DNA of 64,000 nucleotides, taken from positions 38,437 through 102,436 of the forward strand of contig CAUYUJ010000757.1 in assembly GCA_963575745.1 (NCBI GenBank), in the 5' to 3' direction. This document shows positions 32,072 through 42,900 of this stretch, piece after piece. The position numbers were made by a program, and so were the translations under genes. Below the pieces are notes generated by a model that was given only the letters and a program-made list of their open reading frames with translations, was not told the origin of the DNA and did no database searches. Position 1 is the first letter of the stretch. Each line of letters opens with the position of its first letter. Source of the stretch: Prorocentrum cordatum (lineage: Eukaryota > Sar > Dinophyceae > Prorocentrales > Prorocentraceae).

Positions 32072-32226
32072 TCTGGAAGGGAAAACCCAGAGACACACAA
32101 ACGTCGCTATCCAGGGAAATATGGACACTATGGGAAGTGGAAGGGGACGACGAAGTTCCAGAACACATCGACAGAGATGGGGACTCCTGCGACGTACGTT
32201 GACTTATTTTTGTGCCCCTTATTTTG
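32072..32226 (+). mobile_element. TIR-C element, decayed copy
   Basis: GGAAGGGAAAACCCAGAGAC, CCAGGGAAATATGGACACTA and TTATTTTTGTGCCCC align with TIR-C. It overlaps the open frame upstream of the channel ATG, which suggests that upstream frame is not coding. Confidence 0.5.
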
Positions 32227-32296
32227 CGTGCGACTCGGTCCAAGACGCTTGCTGCCGGGCCGGGGGAAGTGCCACGTACCGTGCAGACGGGGCGTC

Positions 32297-34003
32297 ATGG
32301 AAGGATCGCCCCAGCCTGAGCGTGATGCCCTCCGCTCGGCCGTGCACGACGAGCTGATCGACCTCCTCGTGGAGGGCGGGTGCATGCGCAACGCCATGCG
32401 GAGCGAGGTGGAGGCCGCCCTGTGGCGCTGGAGCCAAGCGAGCAAGAGCTCCGTGCCGGAGCATTCGAAGCGCGTGGCGACCAGCGACTGTGCGGGGCAG
32501 GCGCTGGCTTCCAGGGCTGGGCCTCGGGCGCCCTCGAATCCAAAGGGGACGCCTCCAGAGGCGCCCTCGGCACCAGGCAGTGGCGTCGACATCGGCGCAC
32601 AGCCGCACAAGGAATGGGGAAGTCTGGGGGTCGCCTCTGTGGGGTCTGGCCGCAACTCGGATAACGAATCGTCCGCGAGTATGGATGCCGCGGCGGTGGC
32701 CCACTTCTCCAAGTTCGTGAAGTCCGTCACCTCAACCATCCCCGAATGCTTCGGCCCCGAGGTCGGTGACATGATCTTCGGTCACCGCCTGAGGCAGAAG
32801 GCTGCTGATTTTTGGGATTGGCTGCAGAACATTGAGCCGCCCGCCCCCGTTGGGCGCGTCGCTCACTTCACCACGGGCAAGGTCTTCGACGGGGCGATCA
32901 CCGTCACCATCATCATCAATTCTGTTTGGATGATGTATGTTGCCGACGCGAAGATCAAGGATCCGTATCGTGACGACTCCTGGGCGTTTGCTGGCGATTG
33001 TGTTTTCCAGGCGATCTACACGATCGAGATGGCGATGAAGCTCTGGGTGTTTCGTCATTGGTTCTTCTGTAGCCCGTCATGGAGGATCAATGTATTTGAA
33101 TTGGCATTGGTGTGTTTAGGCTTCCTCTCATTGGTCACAGCAAGAAGTTCGGTTAGCTTCTTGAGAGTGCTCCGTATTCTTGAGATCGGGAGGGCGAGTC
33201 GAGTCTTGAGGGCTATGACCCACTTTAAGCATTTGCGAGCTCTCATGGTTTGCATACAGGGCTCGATATCGAGCCTCATGTGGAGTCTATTTATGGTTGT
33301 TCTGGTCTACAGCATCTTCGCGCTCTTCCTGGTGCAGATCATTGCTGGACACCTTATCGAGACAGGTAAGGTTGTGGAGGAGACCTTTTTCTTTGATTCA
33401 TTCGGATCGATCGCACGGGCAATGTTGACGCTCCATATGGCATGCACTGGTGGCCTTGGCTGGGAAGTGGCGTACGAACAGATCGAGACGACTGGCGTTA
33501 TGGGGAGTGTTATATACTTGATCTTCATAATTTTCGTTAATTTCGCTCTCATGAACATTATCACGGGCATTTTCGTGGAATCGGCAATGGCGGTTCTCAA
33601 GCCAGACCCGGAGGTGTTCGCCCGAGAGCTCTCGCAACAGGAGTGGGTGGATGCCCAGAAGCTCGACCGCCTCTGCCGCGCCGTCGACACAGACGAGTCC
33701 GGAAAATTGACACGAGAGCAGTTCGAGAACGGCCTGCAGAAGAACCACATACCGCTGCTGCTCAAGAGCTTGGGGCTCCAAAGGCACCACCTCGTTGAAT
33801 TCTTCAAGTTAATGGCCGAAGATAGCGGTGGCGATGGGCAGGTTGACATTCACACGTTTGTCAACGGCTGTATGGTGCTCAGAGGAGTTGCCACTAATTT
33901 TGACCTTCAAAAATTGCACGCGGAATTAAAATCAAATCATGCACAGCATGACAAGCATTTGGATTCTATAATGAGGATCTTGCGAGAGAAGTTCGACCTG
34001 TGA
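32297..34003 (+). CDS. single-domain voltage-gated cation channel with EF-hands
   Basis: Predicts a 568-residue ion-transport-family channel subunit. S1 is about 198-216, S2 231-251 and S3 264-281. S4 (287-309) has arginines at 290, 293, 299, 302 and 305 in voltage-sensor spacing. S5 is about 325-351, the pore loop 365-395 contains CTGGLGWE, and S6 401-431. One six-helix domain implies assembly as a tetramer. After S6 come two EF-hand-like loops. Loop 1 (464-475, DTDESGKLTREQ) has Gln at position 12; loop 2 (509-520) has Gly at position 3 and Thr at 12, so Ca2+ binding may be weak. The first 130 residues are low-complexity. ATG 32297 is chosen because the frame upstream is made of TIR-C and TIR-A sequence; a spliced upstream exon is possible. 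No introns are visible. Ion selectivity cannot be read reliably. It is the only clear host gene here. Confidence 0.88.
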   Translation: MEGSPQPERDALRSAVHDELIDLLVEGGCMRNAMRSEVEAALWRWSQASKSSVPEHSKRVATSDCAGQALASRAGPRAPSNPKGTPPEAPSAPGSGVDIGAQPHKEWGSLGVASVGSGRNSDNESSASMDAAAVAHFSKFVKSVTSTIPECFGPEVGDMIFGHRLRQKAADFWDWLQNIEPPAPVGRVAHFTTGKVFDGAITVTIIINSVWMMYVADAKIKDPYRDDSWAFAGDCVFQAIYTIEMAMKLWVFRHWFFCSPSWRINVFELALVCLGFLSLVTARSSVSFLRVLRILEIGRASRVLRAMTHFKHLRALMVCIQGSISSLMWSLFMVVLVYSIFALFLVQIIAGHLIETGKVVEETFFFDSFGSIARAMLTLHMACTGGLGWEVAYEQIETTGVMGSVIYLIFIIFVNFALMNIITGIFVESAMAVLKPDPEVFARELSQQEWVDAQKLDRLCRAVDTDESGKLTREQFENGLQKNHIPLLLKSLGLQRHHLVEFFKLMAEDSGGDGQVDIHTFVNGCMVLRGVATNFDLQKLHAELKSNHAQHDKHLDSIMRILREKFDL

Positions 34004-34121
34004 TGGGCAGTGGAAGGTGGTAGGGGAGCCTTGGCAGCGTACATTCTGTGGAGCAGCTTTTGAATACTTGTGCCGAGTCTGTGCCGAGAGCCTCTACCTT
34101 CTTTTTCGGGCGAAGAGAATT

Positions 34122-34256
34122 ATGCACATGCACCGGTCCTGGCAAGGCCCATGCTCGACCCAGGATCGGTGCACATGCCTTCCTGGCCAAGGCAGGATGG
34201 CGCATGCACTGATCCTGGGCTCAGGAGGGGCCTGGCCAGAATCGGTGTGTGTGCAT
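34122..34256. other. long inverted repeat 118 bp downstream of the channel CDS
   Basis: Arms of about 57 bp: ATGCACATGCACCGGTCCTG onwards, mirrored by GAATCGGTGTGTGTGCAT at the right, around TTCCTGGCCAAGGCAGG. Roughly 80% paired by eye. May be a miniature element or a 3'-UTR hairpin of the channel transcript. Confidence 0.6.
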
Positions 34257-34261
34257 GAGGG

Positions 34262-34345
34262 TGGATCGTTCAAGCGAAAAGACGCTCGTTCGAGCGAAAA
34301 GGTAATCCGTTCAAGCGAAAACCAACCGAGCGAAAACCAATCCAG
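34262..34345. repeat. degenerate GTTCAAGCGAAAA repeat
   Basis: About five copies of GAGCGAAAAN / CAAGCGAAAA leading into the decamer array. Confidence 0.7.
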
Positions 34346-35648
34346 AGCAGCAGAGAGCAGCAGAGAACAGCAGAGAACAGCAGAGAACAGCAGAGAACAG
34401 CAGAGAACAGCAGAGAACAGCAGAGAACAGCAGAGAACAGCAGAGAACAGCAGAGAGCAGCAGAGAACAGCAGAGAGCAGCAGAGACAGCAGCAGAGAAC
34501 AGCAGAGAACAGCAGAGAACAGCACGAGAAACAGCAGAGAGCAACAGAGAACAGCAGGAGCAGCAAGAGAACAGCAGAGGGAGAACAGCAGAGATCAGCA
34601 GAGAACAGCAGAGAGCAGCAGAGAACAGCAGAGAGCAGCAGAGAACAGCAGAGATCAGCAGAGAGCAGCAGAGAACAGCAGAGAACAGCAGAGAGCAGCA
34701 GAGAGCAGCAGAGAGCAGCAGAGAACAGCAGAGAACAGCAGAGAACAGCAGAGAGCAGCAGAGACCAGCAGAGAGCAGCAGAGAGCAGCAGAGAGCAGCA
34801 GAGAGCAGGAAAGAGCAACAGACAGCAGCAGAGAGCAGCGGATAGTGGCAGAGAGCAGCGGCATCGTGTTTATGTTGGCAAAGACCAGCAAATACCAGCA
34901 GAGAACAGCAGGGACCAGCAGAACGAGAACGCAGAGAACAGCATGCGAAAGCAGAGAGCAGTAGAGCCCAGACACGCAGAGAGCAGCAGAGAACAGCAGA
35001 GAGCAGCAGAGAACAGCAGAGAGCAGCAGAGAGCAGCAGAGAACAGCAGAGAGCAGCAGAGAACAGCAGAGAGCAGCAGAGAACAGCAGAGAGCAGCAGA
35101 GAACAGCAGAGAACAGCAGAGAGCAGCAGAGAGCAGCAGAGAACAGCAGAGAACAGCAGAGAACAGCAGAGAACAGCAGAGAGCAGCAGAGAGCAGCAGA
35201 GAGCAGCAGAGAGCAGCAGAGAACAGCAGAGAGCAGCAGAGAACAGCAGAGAACAGCAGAGAGCAGCAGAGAACAGCAGAGAACAGCAGAGAACAGCAGA
35301 GAGCAGCAGAGAGCAGCAGCAGAACAGCAGACAGCAGCAGCAGAACAACAGCGAACAGCAGAGAGCAGCAGAGAGCAGCAGCAGAACAGCAGAGAGCAGC
35401 AGAGAGCAGCAGCAGAACAGCAGAGAGCAGCAGAGAGCAGCAGCAAAACAGCAGAGAGCAGCAGCAGAACAGCAGAGAGCAGCAGCAGAACAGCAGAGAG
35501 CAGCAGCAGAACAGCAGACAGCAGCAGCAGAACAGCAGACAGCAGCAGCAGAACAGCAGAGAGCAGCAGCAGAACAGCAGAAAGCAGCAGCAGAACAGCA
35601 GACAGCAGCAGGCGAACAGCAGAGAGCAGCAGCAGAACAGCAGAGAAC
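34346..35648. repeat. decamer array CAGCAGAGAA / CAGCAGAGAG
   Basis: About 1.3 kb of a 10-bp unit, with a partly unique island at 34810-34975. From about 35320 it changes to CAGCAGCAGAACAGCAGAGA. Because 10 is not a multiple of 3, each frame gives the same ten-residue peptide period (SREQQRTAEN on plus, LLFSAVLCCS-like on minus). Not annotated as coding. Confidence 0.95.
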
Positions 35649-37433
35649 TCCAAAATCATGGTTCCCGCCATCCTCGGGGCCGCCGTGGGCCCCAGGGGCG
35701 CCAGCCAGAGCTGGGAACCACGATTTCGGGCTTTTCTGGCCTGGATCTCTCCAAAATCGTGGTTCCTCGGGGCCGCCGTGGGCCCCAGGGGCGCCAGCCA
35801 GAGCTGGGAACCACGATTTCGGGCTTTTCCGGCCTGGATCTCGTCAAAATCATGGTTCCCGCCATCCTCGGGGCAGCCGTGGGTCCCAGTGGCGCCAGCC
35901 AGAGCTGGGAACCACGATTTCGGGCTTTTCCGGCCTGGATCTCTCCAAAATCGTGGTTCCCGCCATCCTCGGGGCCGCCGTGGGCCCCAGGGGCGCCAGC
36001 CAGAGCTGGGAACCACGATTTCGGGCTTTTCCGGCCTGGATCTCTCCAAAATCGTGGTTCCCGCCATCCTCGGGGCCGCCGTGGGTCCCAGGGGCGCCAG
36101 CCAGAGCTGGGAACCACGATTTCGGGCTTTTCCGGCCTGGATCTCTCCAAAATCGTGGTTCCCGCCATCCTCGGGGCCGCCGTGGGTCCCAGGGGCGCCA
36201 GCCAGAGCTGGGAACCACGATTTCGGGGTTTTCCGGCCTGGATCTCTCCAAAATCATAGTTCCCGCCATCCTCGGGGCTGCCGTGGGTCCCAGGGGCGCC
36301 AGCCAGAGCTGGGAACCACGATTTCGGGCTTTTCCGGCCTGGATCTCTCCCAAATCGTGGTTCCCGCCATCCTCGGGGCCGCCGTGGGCCCCAGGGGGCG
36401 CCAGCCAGAGCTGCGAACCACGATTTCGGGCTTTTCCGGCCTGGATCTCTCCAAAATCGTGGTTCCCGCCATCCTCGCCGCCGTGGGTCCCAGGGGCGCC
36501 AGCCAGAGCTGGGAACCACGATTTCGGGCTTTTCCGGCCTGGATCTCTCCAAAATCGCGGTTCCCGCCATCCTCGGGGCCGCCGTGGGCCCCAGGGGCGC
36601 CAGCCAGAGCTGGGAACCACGATTTCGGGCTTTTCCGGCCTGGATCTCTCCAAAATCGTGGTTCCCGGGCGCCAGCCAGAGCTGGGAACCACGATTTCGG
36701 GCTTTTCCAGCCTGGATCTCTCCAAAATCGTGGTTCCCGCCATCCTCGGGGCCGCCGTGGGCCCCAGGGGCGCCAGCCAGAGCTGGGAACCACGATTTCG
36801 AGTTTTTCCGGCCTGGATCTCTCCAAAATCGTGGTTCCCGCCATCCTCGGGGCCGCCGTGGGTGCTAGGGGCGGCAGCCAGAGCTGGGAACCACGATTTC
36901 GGGCTTTTCCGGCCTGGATCTCTCCAAAATCGTGGTTCCCGCCATCCTCGGGGCCGCCGTGGGCCCCAGGGGCGCCAGCCAGAGCTGGGAACCACGATTT
37001 CGGGCTTTTCCGGCCTGGATCTCTCCAAAATCATGGTTCCCGCCATCCTCGGGGCCGCCGTGGGTCCCAGGGGCGGCAGCCAGAGCTGGGAACCACGATT
37101 TCGGGCTTTTCCGGGCTGGATCTCTCCAAAATCATGGTTCCCGCCATCCTCGGGGCCGCCGTGGGCCCCAGGGGCGCCAGCCAGAGCTGGGAACCACGAT
37201 TTCGGGCTTTTCCGGCTTGGATCTCTCCAAAATCGTGGTTCCCGCCGTCCTCGGGGCCGCCGTGGGCCCCAGGGGCGCCAGCCGGAGCTGGGAACCACGA
37301 TTTCGGGCTTTTCCGGCCTGGATCTCTCCAAAATCGTGGTTCCCGCCATCCTCGGGGCCGCCGTGGGCCCCAGGGGCGCCAGCCAGAGCTGGGAACCACG
37401 ATTTCGAGCTTTCCCGGCCTGGATCTCTCCAAA
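35649..37433. repeat. 101-bp satellite array with internal inverted repeat
   Basis: About 17.7 head-to-tail units, several internally deleted (near 35757, 36470 and 36661). Each unit begins ATCGTGGTTCCC and carries GGGAACCACGAT about 58 bp later, a perfect 12-bp inverted pair. The long frames on both strands are translations of the satellite. The array ends at CTCTCCAAA where the retrotransposon begins and resumes after it. Confidence 0.97.
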
Positions 37434-37566
37434 TACGCGTTTTTAAACACACTTTTACACACCCCCTGTAAACGTTCAGATAGCCGCCTCAACTGCAAAA
37501 TTAGGAGGAGGAGTAGCGCAGTCTCTCTCGTGCTTGTCCCTCCTCCCCTGGCGCAAAGTTTCGGCT
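37434..37566 (+). repeat. split direct repeat A1
   Basis: Begins TACGCGTTTTTAAACACAC, includes GTAAACGTTCAGATAGCCGC and CTGGCGCAAAGTTTCGGCT. Matches A2 (44964-45094) with few differences. Confidence 0.92.
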
Positions 37567-37610
37567 GCGAAGGGGCGTTGGGTTTCGCGGGCGGAGGCCG
37601 CACTCGAGCC

Positions 37611-37801
37611 TTTTTTTTTTTTTTTTTTTTCAGTTTTTTTTTTTTTCTTTTTGCTCTTGATAGGAGGCTAGTTTTGTTTTTTTTTCTTTTTTTTTTTTTT
37701 TTTCAGAGAGGGGTAGCTTCCAGCCCCCGCTCGCTTTTTTTTCTCTCTTGTTTTGTTTTTTTTATTGTTTTTTTTTTTTCGTAAATTCTAATTTTTTTTC
37801 T
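37611..37801 (+). other. T-rich tract between A1 and ORF1
   Basis: Runs of 8-23 T separated by short words, about 190 bp, in an otherwise GC-rich element. An in-frame TAA (37782-37784) closes ORF1's frame on the 5' side. Could act in transcription initiation, slippage or RNA structure; function unknown. Confidence 0.6.
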
Positions 37802-38009
37802 GCTCGCCCCGAGCCCGCCAGGCTCGGGCGCCGCCACGACGCCGGCCATCGGGCGCCCCGGCTGGCTGCTGGTGACCGCACTCGCCCTCTGCGAGCTGGA
37901 CGGGCTGCTGGAGGTCTTCGGCGGGCGCCAGCAGGAGGCCGAGGAGATCCTCATCGAGCCCCTCGACCTCGGAGGAGGCGCCGAGTGGCGAGGGGCGCCA
38001 GCGGGATTC

Positions 38010-39713
38010 ATGGCGCCGTGGAGCAGGTGGAACCGCGTCTACGTCCAGGCGCAAGGGAGGAACACGGGGGTGGTGATGCTGCTGGTCAGTCGTGTCGGTC
38101 CAGGGACCTCGTTGGTTTGGACCGCGATCGACCCCGCGAAGCGGGTGCAGATCATCAACTTGCGGGACAAGGCGAGGATGCTGCCGCGCCCGAAGAAGGG
38201 AGTGACCTGGACCGAGCACCCAGGGCTGAATGAGAAGGAGAGAGAGCAGGCGATCATAGCCGCGGAGCGGCTCATTGTGCGACATGAGCTGGGACAGGCT
38301 GGTGCTGAGAGTGCCAAGGCGAACCAGACGAAGGGCAAGAAGGCGAGCTCGAAGGCCAAGGTGGCGTCCTGGTTCGGCAAGGGCCTCGTGACCACCGTGG
38401 TGACGGCGTGGGCCCACAAGACGTGGGGTGGTGCTGCAGCGGTGTTCTTTGTGGGCTGGAGGTTGTGGCGTTGGCTACATCTCGGGTCCTTCTTCGCCGC
38501 AGGATACCACACCGTCTCGGCGGGGATGCAGGCGATCGAGGACCTGGACAACTTCCGCGAGTTCCTGGGGGAGCTGTACGAATCGGGCGACCTCGAGCTG
38601 TGCGCGGCATACCTGGGCTGCGGGCTCATCGTGATCTACGGGATCTGGGCATACGGATGCTCGTGCCGAAAGGAGGTCGACTCGGACAGCGACTCGGGCT
38701 CGGACTCGGACGGCGGGTCGGTGCACGCCAGCGATGACGTGAGTGACGTGAGTGGCGACGAGCGGGACACCAAGACCCTGTTCGCGGAGTTGGCTCGCGG
38801 TCAGTCTGACTTGGCCGACGCTGTGGGTATGCTGAAGTCGAGGCTGGATGTCGGGGGCGGAGCGGGAGCAGGACCTGCCTGCGGCAGTGGGGCTCTGGCG
38901 TCGGAGCCAGGCCCGCCTCCCCCGCCCCCTGCGGGACCGCCGCCGTCCAGAGGAGACGACCCCAGCTCGGCCGAGGTGGATGCGTTCATCAAGAAGCTGA
39001 CGGAGCACGAGGAGCTGGTGCAGCGGGACTCGGGCTTGAGCACCCGAGCGCAGGCAGGGTCGCCCACGCCGAGCTCGAGTGCCGCGTCCTGGGAGAAGGT
39101 TGGAGACCTGGGCGAGCTCGATGACCCCCTGAAGGACCAGATCGTGCAGCTGAAGGAGGAGTCGAAGAACCCAATGGAGAGCTTGCTGGCGACGTTGGAG
39201 AAGTATCGCCGCGTGGCGGGTTCCCCCGTGGGGGGGATCAGGGCCCGCGTGGCTCCGACAGTGCTGGCGAGGCTCTACAAGGGCGGACGGAGCGCACGCG
39301 TGGAGACGCAGGAGTGGCTCCGCTCCGAGGAGCTGCAGGGCGCGGGCATCGCGCAGGAGCTGAACATGCTGGCCTTGGTCCTCGACAGGATGATGAGCCA
39401 GGGGCAGTGCGACGAGCTGATCAACTCGCAGGCCGCGGAGGTGACCTGCCTGCGCCTGTACTCGATCTGGAAGGCGTACGAGCGGGTGCAGTGCAAGAGC
39501 GACTGGATGAGGCCCAAGGCGCAGCACGGCGGCAAGTGGCGCTCCAAGGTCGACTGGAGTCTGGCTGAGGAGTACCTGCGCCTCGACGGGGACCCCAACA
39601 GCGAGAACAGGGGGGCCGATGACGAGGTCCTGGAGAAGCTCAGGCGGCGGGCGATCCTCAGCAAGCACCTGGGTGAGGTGCGCTCGGGGCAGCCTGCCGG
39701 CGAGGACGAATAG
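38010..39713 (+). CDS. retrotransposon ORF1 (gag position), membrane-segment protein
   Basis: 567 residues from the first in-frame ATG. The same frame is open and protein-like back to 37785 (includes LCELDGLLEVFGGRQQEAEE) with no ATG, so a non-ATG or spliced start is possible. Two hydrophobic stretches look like membrane helices: about 140-158 (AAAVFFVGWRLWRW) and 198-218 (CAAYLGCGLIVIYGIWAYGC). A Ser/Asp-rich linker follows (SDSDSGSDSDGG), then a Pro-rich part and a charged helical C-terminal domain ending GQPAGEDE. No zinc knuckle or capsid motif is recognised. By position it is the gag-like product that would package the RNA, but this is inferred from order only. Confidence 0.7.
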   Translation: MAPWSRWNRVYVQAQGRNTGVVMLLVSRVGPGTSLVWTAIDPAKRVQIINLRDKARMLPRPKKGVTWTEHPGLNEKEREQAIIAAERLIVRHELGQAGAESAKANQTKGKKASSKAKVASWFGKGLVTTVVTAWAHKTWGGAAAVFFVGWRLWRWLHLGSFFAAGYHTVSAGMQAIEDLDNFREFLGELYESGDLELCAAYLGCGLIVIYGIWAYGCSCRKEVDSDSDSGSDSDGGSVHASDDVSDVSGDERDTKTLFAELARGQSDLADAVGMLKSRLDVGGGAGAGPACGSGALASEPGPPPPPPAGPPPSRGDDPSSAEVDAFIKKLTEHEELVQRDSGLSTRAQAGSPTPSSSAASWEKVGDLGELDDPLKDQIVQLKEESKNPMESLLATLEKYRRVAGSPVGGIRARVAPTVLARLYKGGRSARVETQEWLRSEELQGAGIAQELNMLALVLDRMMSQGQCDELINSQAAEVTCLRLYSIWKAYERVQCKSDWMRPKAQHGGKWRSKVDWSLAEEYLRLDGDPNSENRGADDEVLEKLRRRAILSKHLGEVRSGQPAGEDE

Positions 39714-39996
39714 GTTGCGGCCGGAGCTATCGTGGTGTGCTCTGGCCAAGGCCTGAGGGGTCAATCCCCTCTACCACGGCCGCGGCGGCGAGCCGCTTTC
39801 GTGCCGAGCTTCTTGCTGGACACGTCTTTCGGGTGGTGGTGCTACATCGGGCTGGTGAGCTTCCTGACGATCGGCTGTGGGGTCTTCCACGGCGGCGTCG
39901 GAGCGTCGAGGCCTTTCTTGTACTTGGGGCCTCGCGCCGTTCTGTGGCGAGCAGGTTTTCCCGTACGTCGGAGCGCAGGTCGCTCGGTGGTCCCAG

Positions 39997-42900
39997 ATGC
40001 CTACTGGGGAGAAGGATTTGAGAGAGAGGGATCCCTTGAGGAGTCTGCCTGGGCTCCCATTCCCACTACAGTCGAGGAGGTCGAGTTCGAGCCTGTCCGA
40101 GAAGGAGCTGAGGACAACCTGGCAGCGGACTTCGAGGACGATAGCGGCGATCAGGAGTATGGCGACGGGCTGTTCAAATGGTTGGATACATCCATCGACC
40201 CTGACGGACAAGCAGACGTGCCAGACGGACTGGAGTGCGAGTACGCCGCTACAGAAAAGACTGGTGACGGAAGCCTGGGACCTTCACGCCGCGAGGGCGA
40301 AGTGGGGGACCATCAACGACGGCAGGGCGGCATTGAGCCGCTTGGCAGGAGGAAGCCCGACAGAGTATTTTGCGAAGGGAGCGAGGCCTACGACGTCTAC
40401 GGCATCGAAGGCTTCACCGCAGTTGAGGAAGGGCGACCTGTGCCCTCTGAGAGCGGAGCAGGTGTCTCTCCCAGCGCCGGGGACCCAGAGTTTGGAGGTG
40501 GCGGCGATCTCGAGTCTCGCTGGGCGGTACCTCACAGAGGCCGGCCAGCTGATGATCAAGGGCTCGGGGAAAGTCGACTGGGAGAAGTACGAGGCGACAA
40601 AGAGCTACTCGGACCCGGCGTGGCGGAGCAAGAAGGAGCGCTTGGCACTTGCCCTGCGGATGGCGCAGGCTGGAATGATAACATATGTGACGAGGGTACG
40701 GGAACATGTCGGGCTGTTCACGGTGGCGAAGGACTTCGACCCCAAGACTGGTGGCATTGTGAAGTCGCGGCTGATCTGGGACTGCCGAAGAGTCAACCTG
40801 CTCTTCGTGGATCCCCCGTGGGTGCCTTTGGGCAGTCCCGCGGGCCTCGCGCTCCTAGAGCTGGACGAGGCGGTGCTGCGTGGACGGCGGCTCTTCTCCT
40901 TCCAGGGCGACGTACCGGACTGGTTCTATCGGTTGCACTGGGGTTCGTTTTTGGCGGAGTATTTTGTGGTGGAGGATGTCTCGCCGCAGGAGCTGTACCA
41001 GCACGGGATGGAGCAGGGTGTGGCTTTGCCGAAGCCGCGCGAGGAGGACGTTGGCATTGGGGCTTCGAGTTTGGTCATGGGCTCGGCGTGGGCGGTGTTC
41101 TTGGCCCACAGCTGCCTGGAGGCAAGCTTCGAGTCCCTGAAGGCCCCCAGCTTGACTTACGGAAAGCCCACCCCGTCTTTTGGCCTATCGGAGGAGGAGG
41201 CGATCAGGTTCCTGCTGATGTTGTACATCGACGACTACATCGGCTTCACCCTCGAGGGCGAGGACGGCGAGCAGAAGATCCTGGAGGACAAGGAGATGAT
41301 CAAGGAGCTTCTGAACGGCAAGGGGCTCGCGGTGCACAAGGAGGCCTGGGGCGAAGGGATGGAGAACGGCCTGGGCCTGTGCATCGCCGCCGCGAGGCCC
41401 TACACGCTGAGGATCCAGCCGAAGAAGATGGAGCAGGTCGTGCTGGCTACCGAGGCGGCGGTGTTGGAGGTGGCTCTCAGACCTTCGGCGGTGGCTTCTC
41501 TGGTCGGGCACTGGACCTGGACCATGATGGTCTTCCGCCCCTCGTTTGCGATCCTGGACGCGACCTACAGGTGGCTGAGAGAGTTCGACGAGGAGGAGAG
41601 TGTTGTGCCGCATCGCTTGCCCGAAGAGGTCAGGAGCGAGTTGAGGGCCGTCGCGTCCCTCTCGGTCTACATGGAGTCGAACCTGGAGATGGGCTGGTGG
41701 CCGAGAGCGTACATGACGGATGCGTCCAACGAAGGCTTCGGTGCCCTGGCCTGCGACTGCACGGAGGAGGACGTCCGACGAGAAGCTGCCCGTGGAGATG
41801 GGGGAGCTTGGGGGCCCCTGGCCGAGCAGAGCTACACCGAGATCGAGCGAGCGCAGGAGGCGATCGGCGAGGAGGAGGACCTCCCGGCCGCTCCCAATAC
41901 GGGGCGACCTGGGGTGTTGGAGCTCTTCGCTGGGAGCTCTCGCTTGCTGGAGGCGATCAGGGAGATGACCGACTCGTGGGGCGAGGCCTGGGACATCCAG
42001 CGGGGCGTGGAGTTCGACGTACTGGTCACAGAGAACTTGGAGCTGTTGTTACGGAGAGTGAGGACTGGCTGGTTCTGGTGGGTGCGTGTTGCCCCCCCGT
42101 GCGCGACGTTTTCGAGAGCAAGGCAGCCGCCGCTGAGGTCGAGCGATCACCCGTGGGGGCTGCCGGACTGCACGGAGACGGACCAGGCCAAGATAGACGA
42201 AGGGAACGCTATGGCTTTGATAGCAGTAGAGGTGGTCAAGATCTGCCTACGCCTTGGCATTGGATTCACCCTCGAGAACCCCAGGACCAGCATGATATGG
42301 GCGTTCGCGCCAATGACCGCGCTCTTGGATCTCGAGGGGGTTTTCCGTGTGGAGGTGGATTACTGCATGTATGGCGAAGAATGGAGGAAGCCAGCTACGT
42401 TCATCACCAACGTGAAGAAGATGGCGACGCTACAGCGGGTGTGCTTGTGCCCCGCGAGCCGATGCAGTCGGACTGGCCGTGCTCACCGAGAACTACGAGG
42501 ACGATCACCAGGTGGGCTACGGTGGACTCAGGTGGCATGTGCTTACCCGCTGGAGTTGTGCAGGGCATACGCGTCCACTCTGCAGGAGCTCGAGCCGCAC
42601 TGGGACTCGATACCAGCGGGGGCCCGGCTTCGCCTGCAGGGCGACCGCGGGCGCGTCGTGCGAGCGACTGGGCCGGCCCTGCCTCTGCTGGGCCATTGGC
42701 TGGAGAAGAAGTGGCACGTGCTGTTTCAGGGACGTTGGTCTCACGCAGAGCACAACAATGTCTTGGAGTTGCGTACGGTGGTGGCGGTGCTCCGACACCT
42801 CAGTCGCACGTCCCAGAGCTGGAATCACCGCGCGCTGTTCTTCACCGACTCGTTGGTGAGCCTAGGCGTCCTCAAGAAGGGGCGCTCGTCTGCCAAGGAC

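Noticed and set aside
31724-32296. N-terminal extension of the channel frame
   Set aside because: It lacks an ATG at its start, begins inside TIR-A copy 8 and crosses a decayed TIR-C element, so it is unlikely to be exon.
34346-35648. CRISPR-like array
   Set aside because: No unique spacers; it is a tandem decamer in a eukaryotic genome.
34655-36067. 470-residue minus-strand frame with Leu/Cys repeats
   Set aside because: Arises from the decamer array and the 101-bp satellite, whose frames are all open.
35658-37784. 708-residue plus-strand frame with GNHDFGLFRPGS-type repeats
   Set aside because: A satellite translation running into the retrotransposon's T-rich tract; equivalent frames are open on both strands.
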